Below the pieces are notes generated by a model that saw only the letters and a program-made list of their open reading frames with translations, did no database searches and had not been told where the DNA came from. A stretch of DNA of 8,050 nucleotides. It comes from Acidobacteriota bacterium (GTDB taxonomy: Bacteria > Acidobacteriota > Blastocatellia > Pyrinomonadales > Pyrinomonadaceae). The stretch lies in NCBI GenBank assembly GCA_029777145.1, contig JAKOSS010000521.1, positions 1-8,050 of the forward strand, in the 5' to 3' direction. This document shows, one piece after another, positions 1 to 8,050 of this stretch. The translations under genes were made by a program, and so were the position numbers. The stretch's first letter is position 1; each line of letters opens with the position of its first letter.

Positions 1-1
1 C

Positions 2-388
2 GGGATCCACCGCTACACTATCGGCCAGCGGCGCGGGCTCGGCATCGCGCACGAAAAGCCGCTTTACGTCGTCCAGATCGAACGGCTCAAGAATCAGATC
101 ATCGCCGGCGAAAAAGAAGAACTCGACGCGTTTGAGTTCACCGCAAAAGGCGTGAACTGGGTCGCGTTCGACGAGCCGTCTGAGCCGGTCCGCGCGAACG
201 TCAAGATCCGTTACCGGCACGAACCCGCGCCGGCGACGATCCACGCGCTTCCTGAAAACCGCGCCCGCGTCGTATTTGACGAACCGCAGGCGGCGATCAC
301 GCCGGGACAGGCGACGGTCTGGTACCGCGAAGACGAAACTGTCGGCGGCGGCTGGATCGAACTTTCGAATACCGAATCAAATTCTTGA
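2..388 (+). CDS. mnmA: MnmA, tRNA-specific 2-thiouridylase (C-terminal part, 5' truncated)
   Basis: The frame is open from the window edge and ends at TGA 386-388, giving 128 residues of a protein whose N-terminus lies upstream. It begins with GIHRYTIGQRRGLGI, the highly conserved segment at the start of the MnmA C-terminal half, and continues into the beta-barrel domain (PLYVVQIE, then RANVKIRYRH and VVFDEPQAAITPGQATVWY, the usual end of the family). MnmA activates U34 of Lys, Glu and Gln tRNAs with ATP in the cytoplasm and replaces the C2 oxygen with sulfur delivered by a persulfide relay. The PP-loop ATP site and the catalytic cysteines belong to the missing part. The C-terminus is of normal length, so only the window edge truncates the gene. 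Its stop codon lies inside the -35 box of the next promoter. Identification is by motif recognition and is strong. Confidence 0.93.
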   Translation, partial: GIHRYTIGQRRGLGIAHEKPLYVVQIERLKNQIIAGEKEELDAFEFTAKGVNWVAFDEPSEPVRANVKIRYRHEPAPATIHALPENRARVVFDEPQAAITPGQATVWYREDETVGGGWIELSNTESNS

Positions 389-413
389 AAGTTCAATCGA
401 ATTCGGCTAAATT
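385..413 (+). promoter_or_regulatory. Sigma70-type promoter of the antitoxin-toxin-folate gene cluster
   Basis: TTGAAA (385-390, 5/6 match to TTGACA) is separated by exactly 17 bases from TAAATT (408-413, 4/6 match to TATAAT). The -10 ends 8 bases before the ATG at 422, so transcription should start at or just before the start codon. No Shine-Dalgarno sequence lies between, so a leaderless mRNA is likely. The -35 box overlaps the mnmA stop codon. This is inferred from sequence only. Confidence 0.55.
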
Positions 414-420
414 TACCGAA
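385..420. promoter_or_regulatory. Cluster of inverted repeats over the TA promoter, candidate autoregulatory operator
   Basis: Four inverted repeats are packed into 36 bases. TTGAA/TTCAA (385-389 and 392-396) overlaps the -35. CGAATTCG (398-405) is a perfect palindrome in the spacer. TAAATTTA (408-415) is a perfect palindrome containing the -10. TTCGG/CCGAA (402-406 and 416-420) flanks the -10. Type II antitoxins commonly repress their own promoter by binding such sites, so this is the natural operator candidate. Which repeat is bound cannot be told from sequence. Confidence 0.45.
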
Positions 421-421
421 C

Positions 422-640
422 ATGGCGACACTCAAACTCACAAATCAAGAAATCCGGAAAAGTATTCTGGCCGAGGAAATGTCGTGGAATCAAACGCTTA
501 GCAAGTCGGATCCGATTGAAGTTCCGGCCGAACATCAGACGATTCTTCAAGCGAGGTTCGCGGAACTGGAGGCAAACCCGGGGGACCTCACCGAATGGGA
601 AACTCTCAAAGACGCGCTTCACGCACCAAGAAGACGCTAA
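422..640 (+). CDS. Putative addiction-module antitoxin (PF09720-like)
   Basis: A 72-residue acidic protein. Its second half (IEVPAEHQTILQARFAELEANPGDLTEWETLKDAL) has the layout of the unstable-antitoxin family PF09720: an aligned 'aEh..iL..R.ae.eanP' helix followed by a 'W..lk..L' tail that in relatives wraps the toxin. The first 30 residues are not recognisable and could be the DNA-binding or dimerisation part. The protein would bind and neutralise the RelE/ParE-like toxin encoded immediately downstream, whose frame overlaps by 46 bases. ATG 422 is chosen because it is the first start after the promoter and no ribosome binding site argues for another. Function is inferred from family resemblance plus gene context; the order antitoxin-then-toxin is the usual one. 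Confidence 0.72.
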   Translation: MATLKLTNQEIRKSILAEEMSWNQTLSKSDPIEVPAEHQTILQARFAELEANPGDLTEWETLKDALHAPRRR

Positions 641-930
641 TTACCCTCGAAGCCGAGGCAGACATCAGAAGTTCATTGCTCTTTTACGACTCGGTTTCCA
701 CCGACTTGGGCGACCGATTTCTGAATTCGATCGAGAATGCATTCAGTCAAATTGCACAATCGCCAGAGTCGTTTTCGTTGGTGAGTGAAGGAGTACGGCG
801 CATTTTGACCCGAAAGTTCCCTTTTTCAATCTACTTCGTGATCAGGGATGAGACCGACATCGTGATTGCCTGCCTCCACCAGCACGGTTCGCCTGACCGT
901 TGGATTGAACGTGACCCAAGCGCGAAATGA
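595..930 (+). CDS. RelE/ParE superfamily toxin
   Basis: A 111-residue frame whose core matches the RelE/ParE fold: EAEADIRSSLLFYDS (helix 1), a long second helix (LGDRFLNSIENAFSQIAQSPESF), then GVRRILTRKFPFSIYFVI and the closing strand IVIACLHQHGSPDRWIER. ParE-type members poison gyrase and RelE-type members cut mRNA; the sequence alone does not settle which applies here. The only ATG is at 595, which overlaps the antitoxin gene by 46 bases and adds about ten basic residues before the usual start of the family. A non-ATG start nearer 640 is possible, since close relatives normally begin two or three residues before the 'xITxEAEAD' strand. The reading frame is intact. Expression is probably coupled to the antitoxin on one mRNA. 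Confidence 0.8.
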   Translation: MGNSQRRASRTKKTLITLEAEADIRSSLLFYDSVSTDLGDRFLNSIENAFSQIAQSPESFSLVSEGVRRILTRKFPFSIYFVIRDETDIVIACLHQHGSPDRWIERDPSAK

Positions 931-939
931 ACCAGGACT

Positions 940-1509
940 ATGCTAAAACGTGAGCTGCGCGAAATTTACCTTGCGCGGATGCGGAAGGTCGCATCGGAGG
1001 ATCGATTCGTGCGGTCAACGATGATCGCGGATCGCCTTTTCAGTGAATTCGACCTCGGTCAGATTCGCGTCGTTCACCTGTTTCTGTCGATCGATTCGAA
1101 CAATGAGGTCGACACGAGGCCGATCGTCGATCGCATCAGAACGGAGTTTCCGTTGATTCGGATCGCCGTGCCGCGCGTGAAAGGCGACGATCTCGAGTCG
1201 CTCGTTTACGATGAATCGACGCAGTTGAGACTGAGCAATTGGAACGTTCCCGAACCGACTGACGACCGTTTCGTCGATCCGAAGGAGCTCGATCTCGTCG
1301 TCATTCCGCTGCTCGCATTCGATCGCCGCGGTTACCGCGTCGGGTACGGCAAGGGATTTTACGATCGGTTTCTGAAGACATGCCGAAGCGACTGTCTCAA
1401 AGTCGGCGTGAGCTTTTTTCCACATGTGGAAAACATCGACGACGCACACGAAAACGACGTCAGGCTTGACCACTGCCTGACGCCGTTTGAAACTTACAAA
1501 TTCGACTGA
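940..1509 (+). CDS. ygfA: 5-formyltetrahydrofolate cyclo-ligase
   Basis: A 189-residue cytoplasmic enzyme that uses ATP to convert 5-formyl-THF to 5,10-methenyl-THF, returning the storage or by-product form to the active folate pool. The family signature is clear: an N-terminal KRELR helix, NNEVDT (residues 54-59) at the folate pocket, WNVPEP (101-106), and the phosphate-binding stretch PLLAFDRRGYRVGYGKGFYD (123-142). The length is typical. The start at 940 lies 9 bases after the toxin stop. AGGA (934-937) stands only 2 bases before the ATG, unusually close for a ribosome binding site, so translational coupling to the toxin gene is likely. Its stop is 3 bases from the stop of convergent mscL. 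The folate enzyme seems to ride on the TA transcript, because no separate promoter is visible. Confidence 0.94.
   Translation: MLKRELREIYLARMRKVASEDRFVRSTMIADRLFSEFDLGQIRVVHLFLSIDSNNEVDTRPIVDRIRTEFPLIRIAVPRVKGDDLESLVYDESTQLRLSNWNVPEPTDDRFVDPKELDLVVIPLLAFDRRGYRVGYGKGFYDRFLKTCRSDCLKVGVSFFPHVENIDDAHENDVRLDHCLTPFETYKFD
1451..1482 (-). terminator. Hairpin inside the end of the folate gene, candidate terminator for mscL
   Basis: CGTCAGGC (1458-1465) and GCCTGACG (1475-1482) form a perfect 8-bp stem with a 9-base loop. Read on the minus strand it follows the mscL stop by about 30 bases and is succeeded by TCG and then TTTT (1454-1451). The T-run is short and offset, so termination may be weak. It lies wholly within the coding end of the convergent folate gene, which fits two genes whose stops are only 3 bases apart. 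Confidence 0.4.
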
Positions 1510-1512
1510 TTG

Positions 1513-1932
1513 TTACTTTTCCTTCAGGATATCGCGGATCTCGGCGAGCAGCGCCTCCTGCGGCGGCGGCGGAGTTTCCGCGGCGAGTTTCGCGAAGTAT
1601 CCCATCGCCCATTTCGCCAACAGAAACATCACGAATCCGACGATCACGAAGTTGATGATGTCGCTGATCAATTGGCCGTACATGATCAGTGGCGCACCGC
1701 CTTTGATCGCCTCTTCAAGTGACTTGGCGTCCATCTTTCCGCTGTACTGTCCGCTGAGGTCGATGAATTTCTTGGTGAAATCAACGCCGCCAATGATATA
1801 ACCGACGATCGGCATGATCATCTTCTCCGTAAATGTTGAGACGATCTTTCCGAATGCGGCGCCCATGATGACGCCAACCGCGAGGTCGAGAACATTCCCG
1901 CGACCCAGAAAAGCCTTAAAGTCCTTCCACAT
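1513..1932 (-). CDS. mscL: Large-conductance mechanosensitive channel MscL
   Basis: A 139-residue inner-membrane protein that forms a homopentameric pore opening under membrane tension and releases solutes during hypo-osmotic shock. It has the standard order: an amphipathic N-terminal helix (MWKDFKAFLGRGNVLDLAVG), TM1 at about residues 14-44 with the conserved AVGVIMGAAFGKIV pore-lining segment, a periplasmic loop (about 45-80), TM2 at about 82-112 (ending FLLAKWAMG), a PPPP linker and a C-terminal charged helix (EALLAEIRDILKEK). The start at 1932 is chosen over an in-frame ATG nine codons upstream because AAGGAG sits 8 bases before it and MWKDF matches the family start. The gene is convergent with the folate enzyme gene and divergent from the DUF433 gene. 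Confidence 0.96.
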   Translation of the reverse strand: MWKDFKAFLGRGNVLDLAVGVIMGAAFGKIVSTFTEKMIMPIVGYIIGGVDFTKKFIDLSGQYSGKMDAKSLEEAIKGGAPLIMYGQLISDIINFVIVGFVMFLLAKWAMGYFAKLAAETPPPPQEALLAEIRDILKEK

Positions 1933-1974
1933 AAGTCTTTCTCCTTGAATTGGTTTCAATTGGGGTATGCGTGG

Positions 1975-2003
1975 AAGTTAGTTCATTTCAGGGATCGGGT
2001 CAA
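1975..2003 (-). promoter_or_regulatory. Candidate mscL promoter
   Basis: On the minus strand, TTGACC (2003-1998, 5/6 match to the -35 consensus) is followed after 17 bases by TAACTT (1980-1975, 3/6 match to the -10). Transcription would start near 1968 and give a leader of about 36 bases that includes the AAGGAG ribosome binding site. The weak -10 keeps confidence moderate. Confidence 0.4.
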
Positions 2004-2025
2004 GGAATTCGGACTGGCAATTTGC

Positions 2026-2061
2026 TTCCGATTCGCTGCATCCCGAGATATAATCCGATTC
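2026..2061 (+). promoter_or_regulatory. Promoter and flanking direct repeats of the DUF433/DUF5615 pair
   Basis: A perfect TATAAT (2049-2054) ends 7 bases before the ATG at 2062, so the mRNA is probably leaderless. A poor -35 (TTCCGA, 2026-2031) lies 17 bases upstream. TCCGATTC occurs twice (2027-2034 and 2054-2061, 27 bases apart) and brackets the -10, with the second copy abutting the start codon. A nine-base palindrome GCAATTTGC (2017-2025) lies just upstream. These are candidate sites for autorepression by the antitoxin. Confidence 0.5.
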
Positions 2062-2292
2062 ATGGTTGAACTTGAAAGAATCACGACTGATCCGCGGGTA
2101 ATGGGTGGAAAGCCCTGTATCCGTGGGATGCGCGTGACAGTTGGGACGATCGTCGGCCTTCTCGCAGCCGGAAAGACCAAAGAAGAGATCCTCGACCTCT
2201 ATCCTTATTTGGAACCTGACGACCTGCTTCAGGCGCTCGCGTACGCGGCTTGGCGCGCCGAAGAAATTGAAATTCCGCTTGCTCACGCATGA
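2062..2292 (+). CDS. DUF433 family protein, likely antitoxin of a PIN-like toxin
   Basis: A 76-residue protein that matches DUF433 (PF04255): ERITTDPRVMGGKPCIRGMRVTV (residues 5-27) is the family hallmark, followed by a helix-turn-helix-like region (VGTIVGLLAAGKTKEEILDLYPYLEPDDLLQALAYAAWR). DUF433 proteins are small winged-helix-like proteins, commonly paired with DUF5615 PIN-like proteins and considered antitoxins. ATG 2062 is chosen because the family begins a few residues before 'ITxDPxVxGGKPCI' and a perfect TATAAT lies just upstream. The frame continues open upstream from 1945, but that stretch has no family similarity and contains the promoter. No Shine-Dalgarno sequence is visible. It ends in an ATGA overlap with the next gene. 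Confidence 0.88.
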   Translation: MVELERITTDPRVMGGKPCIRGMRVTVGTIVGLLAAGKTKEEILDLYPYLEPDDLLQALAYAAWRAEEIEIPLAHA

Positions 2293-2654
2293 GACTCATT
2301 ATTGACATGAATCTATCTCCAGCTTGGAAGAGCGCGCTGGCGTCGCATGGCATTGAGTCGGCTCACTGGTCTGAGATCGGACGATCAAATGATCCGGATG
2401 AGGTGATTTTCGACTGGTGCAAGAGACAAAACGCAATACTCTTCACCAACGATTTGGATTTCGGGGCCATCCTCGCGGCTACAAAATCTCCAAAACCGAG
2501 TGTAATTCAATTCAGGACCCAAGATGTGTCTCCAGGGACTTTGGCCGCGCGCCTCGCTTCAATCCTAAAATCGATTGAGTCACAGCTTTCTCAGGGCGCC
2601 TTGGTGGTCGTTGACGAACGCAACCACCGCATTCGGATGCTTTCTATTGGCTAA
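2289..2654 (+). CDS. DUF5615 family PIN-like protein, likely toxin nuclease
   Basis: A 121-residue protein with the PIN-like layout of DUF5615. MRLIIDMNLSP opens with the first acidic residue (D6) and N8. A helical section with SNDPDEVIFDWCKRQNAIL follows, then the acidic motif TNDLDFG (D55, D57), then the strand PSVIQFR and a C-terminal VVVDERNHRIRML. In the wider PIN superfamily such acidic residues bind metal for RNA cleavage. Nuclease activity here is inferred from the family. The start overlaps the DUF433 stop by four bases (ATGA), with no ribosome binding site of its own, which indicates translational coupling. Its stop is one base away from the stop of convergent pta. All acidic positions and the full length are kept, so the gene looks intact. 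Confidence 0.86.
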   Translation: MRLIIDMNLSPAWKSALASHGIESAHWSEIGRSNDPDEVIFDWCKRQNAILFTNDLDFGAILAATKSPKPSVIQFRTQDVSPGTLAARLASILKSIESQLSQGALVVVDERNHRIRMLSIG

Positions 2655-2655
2655 T

Positions 2656-3666
2656 TCAACCCGCCTTCCGGGCTTGCGATTGGACCGCGGTAATTGCGAC
2701 GGCGTCGACGATGTCCTCCGCCTTGCAGCCGCGCGACAGGTCGTTGCACGGCCGGTCGAGCCCTTGAAGAATTGGTCCGATCGCGGTTCCGCCGGTCAGG
2801 CGTTCGGTGAGTTTGTAAGCGATGTTTCCCGAGTTGAGATCCGGGAAGATCAGGACATTGGCGCGTCCGGCGACGTTCGATCCTGTTGCCTTCGATTCGG
2901 CGACGGACGGAACGAGTGCCGCGTCGGCCTGCAACTCGCCGTCGATCTCAAGTTCAGGAAATCGCGCCCGGACGGTTTTCACCGCTTCAATGATCTTGTC
3001 GAGCGATTTGTGCTTCGCGCTCCCTTTTGTCGAAAACGAAAGCATCGCGACGCGCGGTTCGACCCCGAGAAGCGCGCGGCATGAGTCCGCCGAAGCGATC
3101 GCGATCTCCGCCAGTTCGGTCGCGTCCGGATCGATGACGACGCCGCAGTCGGCGTAGATCATCGCGCCGTTCGCCCCGAATTTCTTGTCCGGTACAACCA
3201 TCAGGAAGAACGACGAGACGATCCGAAAACCTGAGCGAACGCCGATGCATCGGATCGCCGCCGCGACGGTGTGTCCGGTGGTGTTTGTCGCGCCCGCGAC
3301 CGAACCGTCGGCCTTGCCCATCTTGACGAGCAGATTTCCGTAATAGAGCGGATCTTTGACGGTGGTTTCGGCTTCTTCAAGCGTCACGCCCTTCGCGCGG
3401 CGGAGTTCGTGGTAAAGCCGCGCGATCTGACCGCGCTCATGAGCTTTGCGATGATCGATGATCTCGATTCCGGCGAGGTTCGCGCCGGCCGATGCAGCGG
3501 CTTCGCGGATCTTGTTCTCGTTGCCGATAAGCGTGATCTTCGCGATCTTTTCGCGCATGCAAATTTCGGCAGCCTTGACGGTCCGCGGGTCCTCACCCTC
3601 GGGCAACACGATATGCTGGATGTCTGACGCGGCCTTCGCGCGGATCTTTTCGAGAATCATGCTCAT
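2656..3666 (-). CDS. pta: Phosphate acetyltransferase Pta
   Basis: A 336-residue cytoplasmic enzyme that interconverts acetyl-CoA plus phosphate with acetyl phosphate plus CoA, normally paired with acetate kinase (not in this window). The short form consists of the catalytic domain only, without the N-terminal DRTGG/P-loop extension of E. coli Pta. Signatures in order: [16 protein letters not shown] (18-33), [16 protein letters not shown] (116-131), FSTKGSAKH (211-219), [15 protein letters not shown] (242-256), [21 protein letters not shown] (270-290), IGPILQGL (297-304) and NDLSRG (308-313). The start is set at ATG 3666 (MSMILEKIR), where the family begins; ATG 3660 is nearly as likely. An in-frame ATG at 3711 and the open frame beyond run through a terminator hairpin and the tRNA gene, so they are not used. 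No good ribosome binding site is visible. Confidence 0.95.
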   Translation of the reverse strand: MSMILEKIRAKAASDIQHIVLPEGEDPRTVKAAEICMREKIAKITLIGNENKIREAAASAGANLAGIEIIDHRKAHERGQIARLYHELRRAKGVTLEEAETTVKDPLYYGNLLVKMGKADGSVAGATNTTGHTVAAAIRCIGVRSGFRIVSSFFLMVVPDKKFGANGAMIYADCGVVIDPDATELAEIAIASADSCRALLGVEPRVAMLSFSTKGSAKHKSLDKIIEAVKTVRARFPELEIDGELQADAALVPSVAESKATGSNVAGRANVLIFPDLNSGNIAYKLTERLTGGTAIGPILQGLDRPCNDLSRGCKAEDIVDAVAITAVQSQARKAG

Positions 3667-3667
3667 C

Positions 3668-3723
3668 AAAAAACCACGAGCCGGACGCGCGACATACGCG
3701 CTTTTGTCCATGATCTTCGTGGT
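3668..3723 (-). terminator. Terminator-like hairpin between tRNA-Ser and pta
   Basis: Read on the minus strand, ACCACGA (3723-3717) pairs with TCGTGGT (3679-3673) and is followed by a T-run (six T, 3673-3668). Inside the 37-base loop a second stem forms, GCGCG/CGCGC (3701-3697 and 3691-3687). It lies 16 bases after the tRNA 3' end and directly before the pta start, so it should end the tRNA transcript or attenuate read-through into pta. The branched, large-loop shape lowers confidence in efficient termination. Confidence 0.5.
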
Positions 3724-3738
3724 CCGGTAGGAAAGTGG

Positions 3739-3823
3739 TGGCGGAGAGGACAGGAGTCGAACCTGCATACCCTCACGGGCGACGGTTTTCAAGACCGCTG
3801 CACTACCATTATGCGACCTCTCC
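3739..3823 (-). tRNA. trnS-UGA: tRNA-Ser (anticodon UGA)
   Basis: An 85-base gene including an encoded CCA. The acceptor GGAGAGG pairs with CCTCTCC, followed by discriminator G and CCA (3741-3739). The D arm is GCAT-AATGGTA-GTGC, the anticodon arm is GCGGT-CTTGAAA-ACCGT with anticodon TGA at plus-strand positions 3789-3791, and the T arm is GCAGG-TTCGACT-CCTGT. A variable region of about 15 bases with a CCC/GGG mini-stem marks it as a class II tRNA, and the UGA anticodon makes it serine. The D loop is short for a serine tRNA. It would read UCA, UCG and UCU codons. Confidence 0.95.
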
Positions 3824-3838
3824 GCAAGTTGAATCAGA

Positions 3839-3844
3839 AATATA
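3839..3844 (-). promoter_or_regulatory. Candidate -10 box of the tRNA-Ser gene
   Basis: On the minus strand TATATT (3844-3839, 5/6 match to TATAAT) lies 15 bases before the mature tRNA 5' end, which fits a short 5' leader removed by RNase P. The -35 position holds only TGGCAA (3/6). Confidence 0.4.
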
Positions 3845-4084
3845 ACGTAAACGCGAATCGATTGCCAGTTTGTCGTTGGCACTTCAACCAAGAGCGATAT
3901 GAACGTGAATAGCGCGTTGAAAGAACTGCCCGCGAATTATCGCTGATCCGGCGAAACCGGAAACTCCGAACGGTTCGCCATTAACTGTCAACGGCACGAT
4001 AGTTTGCGAAGCGGTCACGCGGATGCTCGTTCGCAAGAATATTGGCGATGATCAGCGAAGATCTGCGGGCAAAGACTCCCAAAT

Positions 4085-4122
4085 AAAAAAAACGTGAGCA
4101 GAGTGAATCGGCTCTGCCCACG
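4085..4122 (-). terminator. Rho-independent terminator of the TlpA-like gene
   Basis: On the minus strand CGTGGGCAGAG (4122-4112) pairs with CTCTGCTCACG (4103-4093) through 11 positions with one G-T wobble, an 8-base loop, and then eight T residues (4092-4085). It begins 23 bases after the stop of the TlpA-like gene. This is a textbook intrinsic terminator and the strongest in the window. Confidence 0.9.
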
Positions 4123-4145
4123 CGAGAATCATGAGGAGGTCAAAT

Positions 4146-4670
4146 CTATTCGACTTTGGCTTGTCCGGTTATGAGCAACCGGTTGATCTGTGTGTTGACG
4201 GCGTTGGTCTTGTCCCAGCCGTTCGCTTTGAGTTCGATCTCGCCCTGCTGATTGATCACGAAATAGGCCGGAAATCCCATGTTGAGATTGCCCGCACGAT
4301 CACGATCGGCGTATTTCAGAAGAACTCCGAAGCTGCCCGGCATCAGGTTGAAATTGAACGGACGATTTTTGACGTAGCTTTCGACGAGAGTCGGATTGTC
4401 GGTCGTCAAACCGAGGAAGACGACGTCGCGCCCTTGAAAACTCGCGGCCATCTGATTCAGTTTCGGGATCTCTGACGCGCAGATCGCGCACCGGGTCGAC
4501 CAAAATGTCATCACGACGACCTTGCCGCGAAGCGATTCCAGTTCGATCGTCTGTCCGTCGAGCGTCGCGCCGCTGAAGTTTTCCGCAAGCGGTTTGTTCT
4601 GCTGCGCAAAAACAGCCGCTGCGCCGGCAATCATCAAACAAATAACTTGTAGAACCCTTGCGAATCTCAT
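4146..4670 (-). CDS. TlpA/thioredoxin-like disulfide oxidoreductase, secreted
   Basis: A 174-residue protein with a signal peptide: basic MRFAR, then a hydrophobic core (VLQVICLMIAGAAAVFA), with a likely cut after AVFA at residue 22. The mature part is a thioredoxin fold of the TlpA/AhpC-TSA type: FSGATLDGQTIELESLRGKVVVMTFWSTRC, with active site C61-A-I-C64 preceded by W57, then VVFLGLTTD, the cis-proline segment GFPAYFVI and a final GEIELKANGW strand. Such proteins act outside the cytoplasmic membrane as thiol reductants, often for cytochrome c maturation or oxidative-stress repair; the substrate cannot be told here. The start at 4670 is fixed by the signal peptide, with only a weak GAAG upstream. 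It is a single-gene unit: an operator-like palindrome precedes it and a strong terminator follows. Confidence 0.88.
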   Translation of the reverse strand: MRFARVLQVICLMIAGAAAVFAQQNKPLAENFSGATLDGQTIELESLRGKVVVMTFWSTRCAICASEIPKLNQMAASFQGRDVVFLGLTTDNPTLVESYVKNRPFNFNLMPGSFGVLLKYADRDRAGNLNMGFPAYFVINQQGEIELKANGWDKTNAVNTQINRLLITGQAKVE

Positions 4671-4694
4671 GTGTGTTTACTTCGTTTTGATGTT

Positions 4695-4738
4695 GTTGAA
4701 CAATGTTCAACTCTATCTAAAATAAACTATTAATCGAA
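4695..4738 (-). promoter_or_regulatory. Perfect palindrome and candidate promoter upstream of the TlpA-like gene
   Basis: GTTGAACA-A-TGTTCAAC (4695-4711) is an 8+8 perfect inverted repeat with one central base, 25 bases upstream of the start codon. On the minus strand a possible promoter, TTCGAT (4738-4733), 17 bases, TAGAGT (4715-4710), would place the palindrome over the transcription start. A dimeric repressor bound there would block transcription. I do not recognise the site as that of a named regulator. Confidence 0.5.
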
Positions 4739-4781
4739 CACGATTCCTGAAATCCGGAAAAGAAATTTCATCCGGCGTTTA

Positions 4782-4790
4782 TGTTAAGAT
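4782..4790 (+). promoter_or_regulatory. Extended -10 element of recF
   Basis: TGT followed by TAAGAT (TGn plus a 4/6 -10 match) ends 7 bases before the recF ATG at 4798. No -35 of quality and no Shine-Dalgarno sequence are seen, so recF may be transcribed as a leaderless mRNA from an extended -10 promoter. Confidence 0.4.
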
Positions 4791-4797
4791 TTTGCCT

Positions 4798-8050
<3,253 letters not shown>

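Larger units (their letters stand above)
3824..4145. other. Intergenic stretch without a convincing gene
   Basis: These 322 bases hold the tRNA-Ser promoter at one side and the terminator of the TlpA-like gene (4085-4122) at the other. Between them there is no recognisable coding sequence. A 55-codon minus-strand frame (4051-3887) reads protein-like (for example TASQTIVPLTVNGEPFGVSG) but has no ATG, no ribosome binding site and no family I know, so it is at most a decayed fragment. A 15-codon plus-strand frame (3899-3946) is too short to support. Confidence 0.6.

Noticed and set aside
1015..1473. A 152-codon minus-strand frame opposite the folate cyclo-ligase
   Set aside because: The plus strand encodes an unmistakable enzyme here, and the antisense product has no recognisable motif or ribosome binding site.
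1945..2061. N-terminal extension of the DUF433 frame by 39 codons
   Set aside because: The extension crosses the mscL leader and a perfect TATAAT, and DUF433 similarity starts at residue 5 from ATG 2062.
3667..3891. N-terminal extension of the pta frame by up to 75 codons
   Set aside because: The extension would translate through the tRNA-Ser gene and the hairpin; family similarity begins only at MSMILEKIR.
3887..4051. A 55-codon minus-strand frame with protein-like sequence between tRNA-Ser and the TlpA-like gene
   Set aside because: It has no ATG, no ribosome binding site and no recognisable family; it could be a decayed gene fragment, but the evidence is too thin for a pseudogene call.
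4131..4145. Strong Shine-Dalgarno match GAGGAGGT on the plus strand
   Set aside because: No start codon follows at a suitable distance, and the downstream plus-strand frame is antisense to the TlpA-like gene.

Overview
This 8.05 kb window looks like chromosomal housekeeping DNA from a moderately GC-rich bacterium. The protein sequences, especially GyrB, read most like Acidobacteriota (perhaps Blastocatellia). That placement rests on memory of family sequences and is an inference, not a search result. The recF-gyrB adjacency is the classic order near a bacterial replication origin, but dnaA, dnaN and any origin lie outside what is shown.

Layout. (1) 2-388: the 3' end of mnmA (tRNA 2-thiouridylase). 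(2) 422-930: a small type II toxin-antitoxin pair (PF09720-like antitoxin, RelE/ParE-like toxin) behind its own promoter, which is dense in inverted repeats. It is followed at 940 by 5-formyltetrahydrofolate cyclo-ligase. (3) 1513-1932, minus: the mechanosensitive channel mscL. Divergent from it at 2062-2654 is a second toxin-antitoxin-like pair, DUF433 plus a DUF5615 PIN-like protein, with a 4-base ATGA overlap. (4) 2656-3823, minus: pta (phosphate acetyltransferase) lies downstream of a tRNA-Ser(UGA), with a terminator-like hairpin between them. (5) 3824-4145: a stretch without a convincing gene, ending in a clear intrinsic terminator for the next gene. (6) 4146-4670, minus: a secreted TlpA/thioredoxin-like protein with a CxxC motif and a perfect palindrome upstream. 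(7) 4798-8050, plus: recF, then gyrB, which runs off the window.

The most notable content is in gyrB. Its Toprim region is interrupted by a complete 161-residue mini-intein (7295-7777) that resembles the Synechocystis GyrB intein but has no homing-endonuclease domain. After only 66 residues of host protein, a second intein appears to begin with Ser1 at 7976, directly before the expected TDADVDG metal-binding motif; only its first 25 residues are in the window. If this reading is right, active gyrase B requires two separate protein-splicing events inside its catalytic Toprim fold.

A second theme is transcription. Three genes (the antitoxin at 422, DUF433 at 2062 and recF at 4798) have a -10-like hexamer ending 7-8 bases before the ATG and no Shine-Dalgarno sequence, which suggests leaderless mRNAs. 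mscL and gyrB, in contrast, have clear ribosome binding sites.
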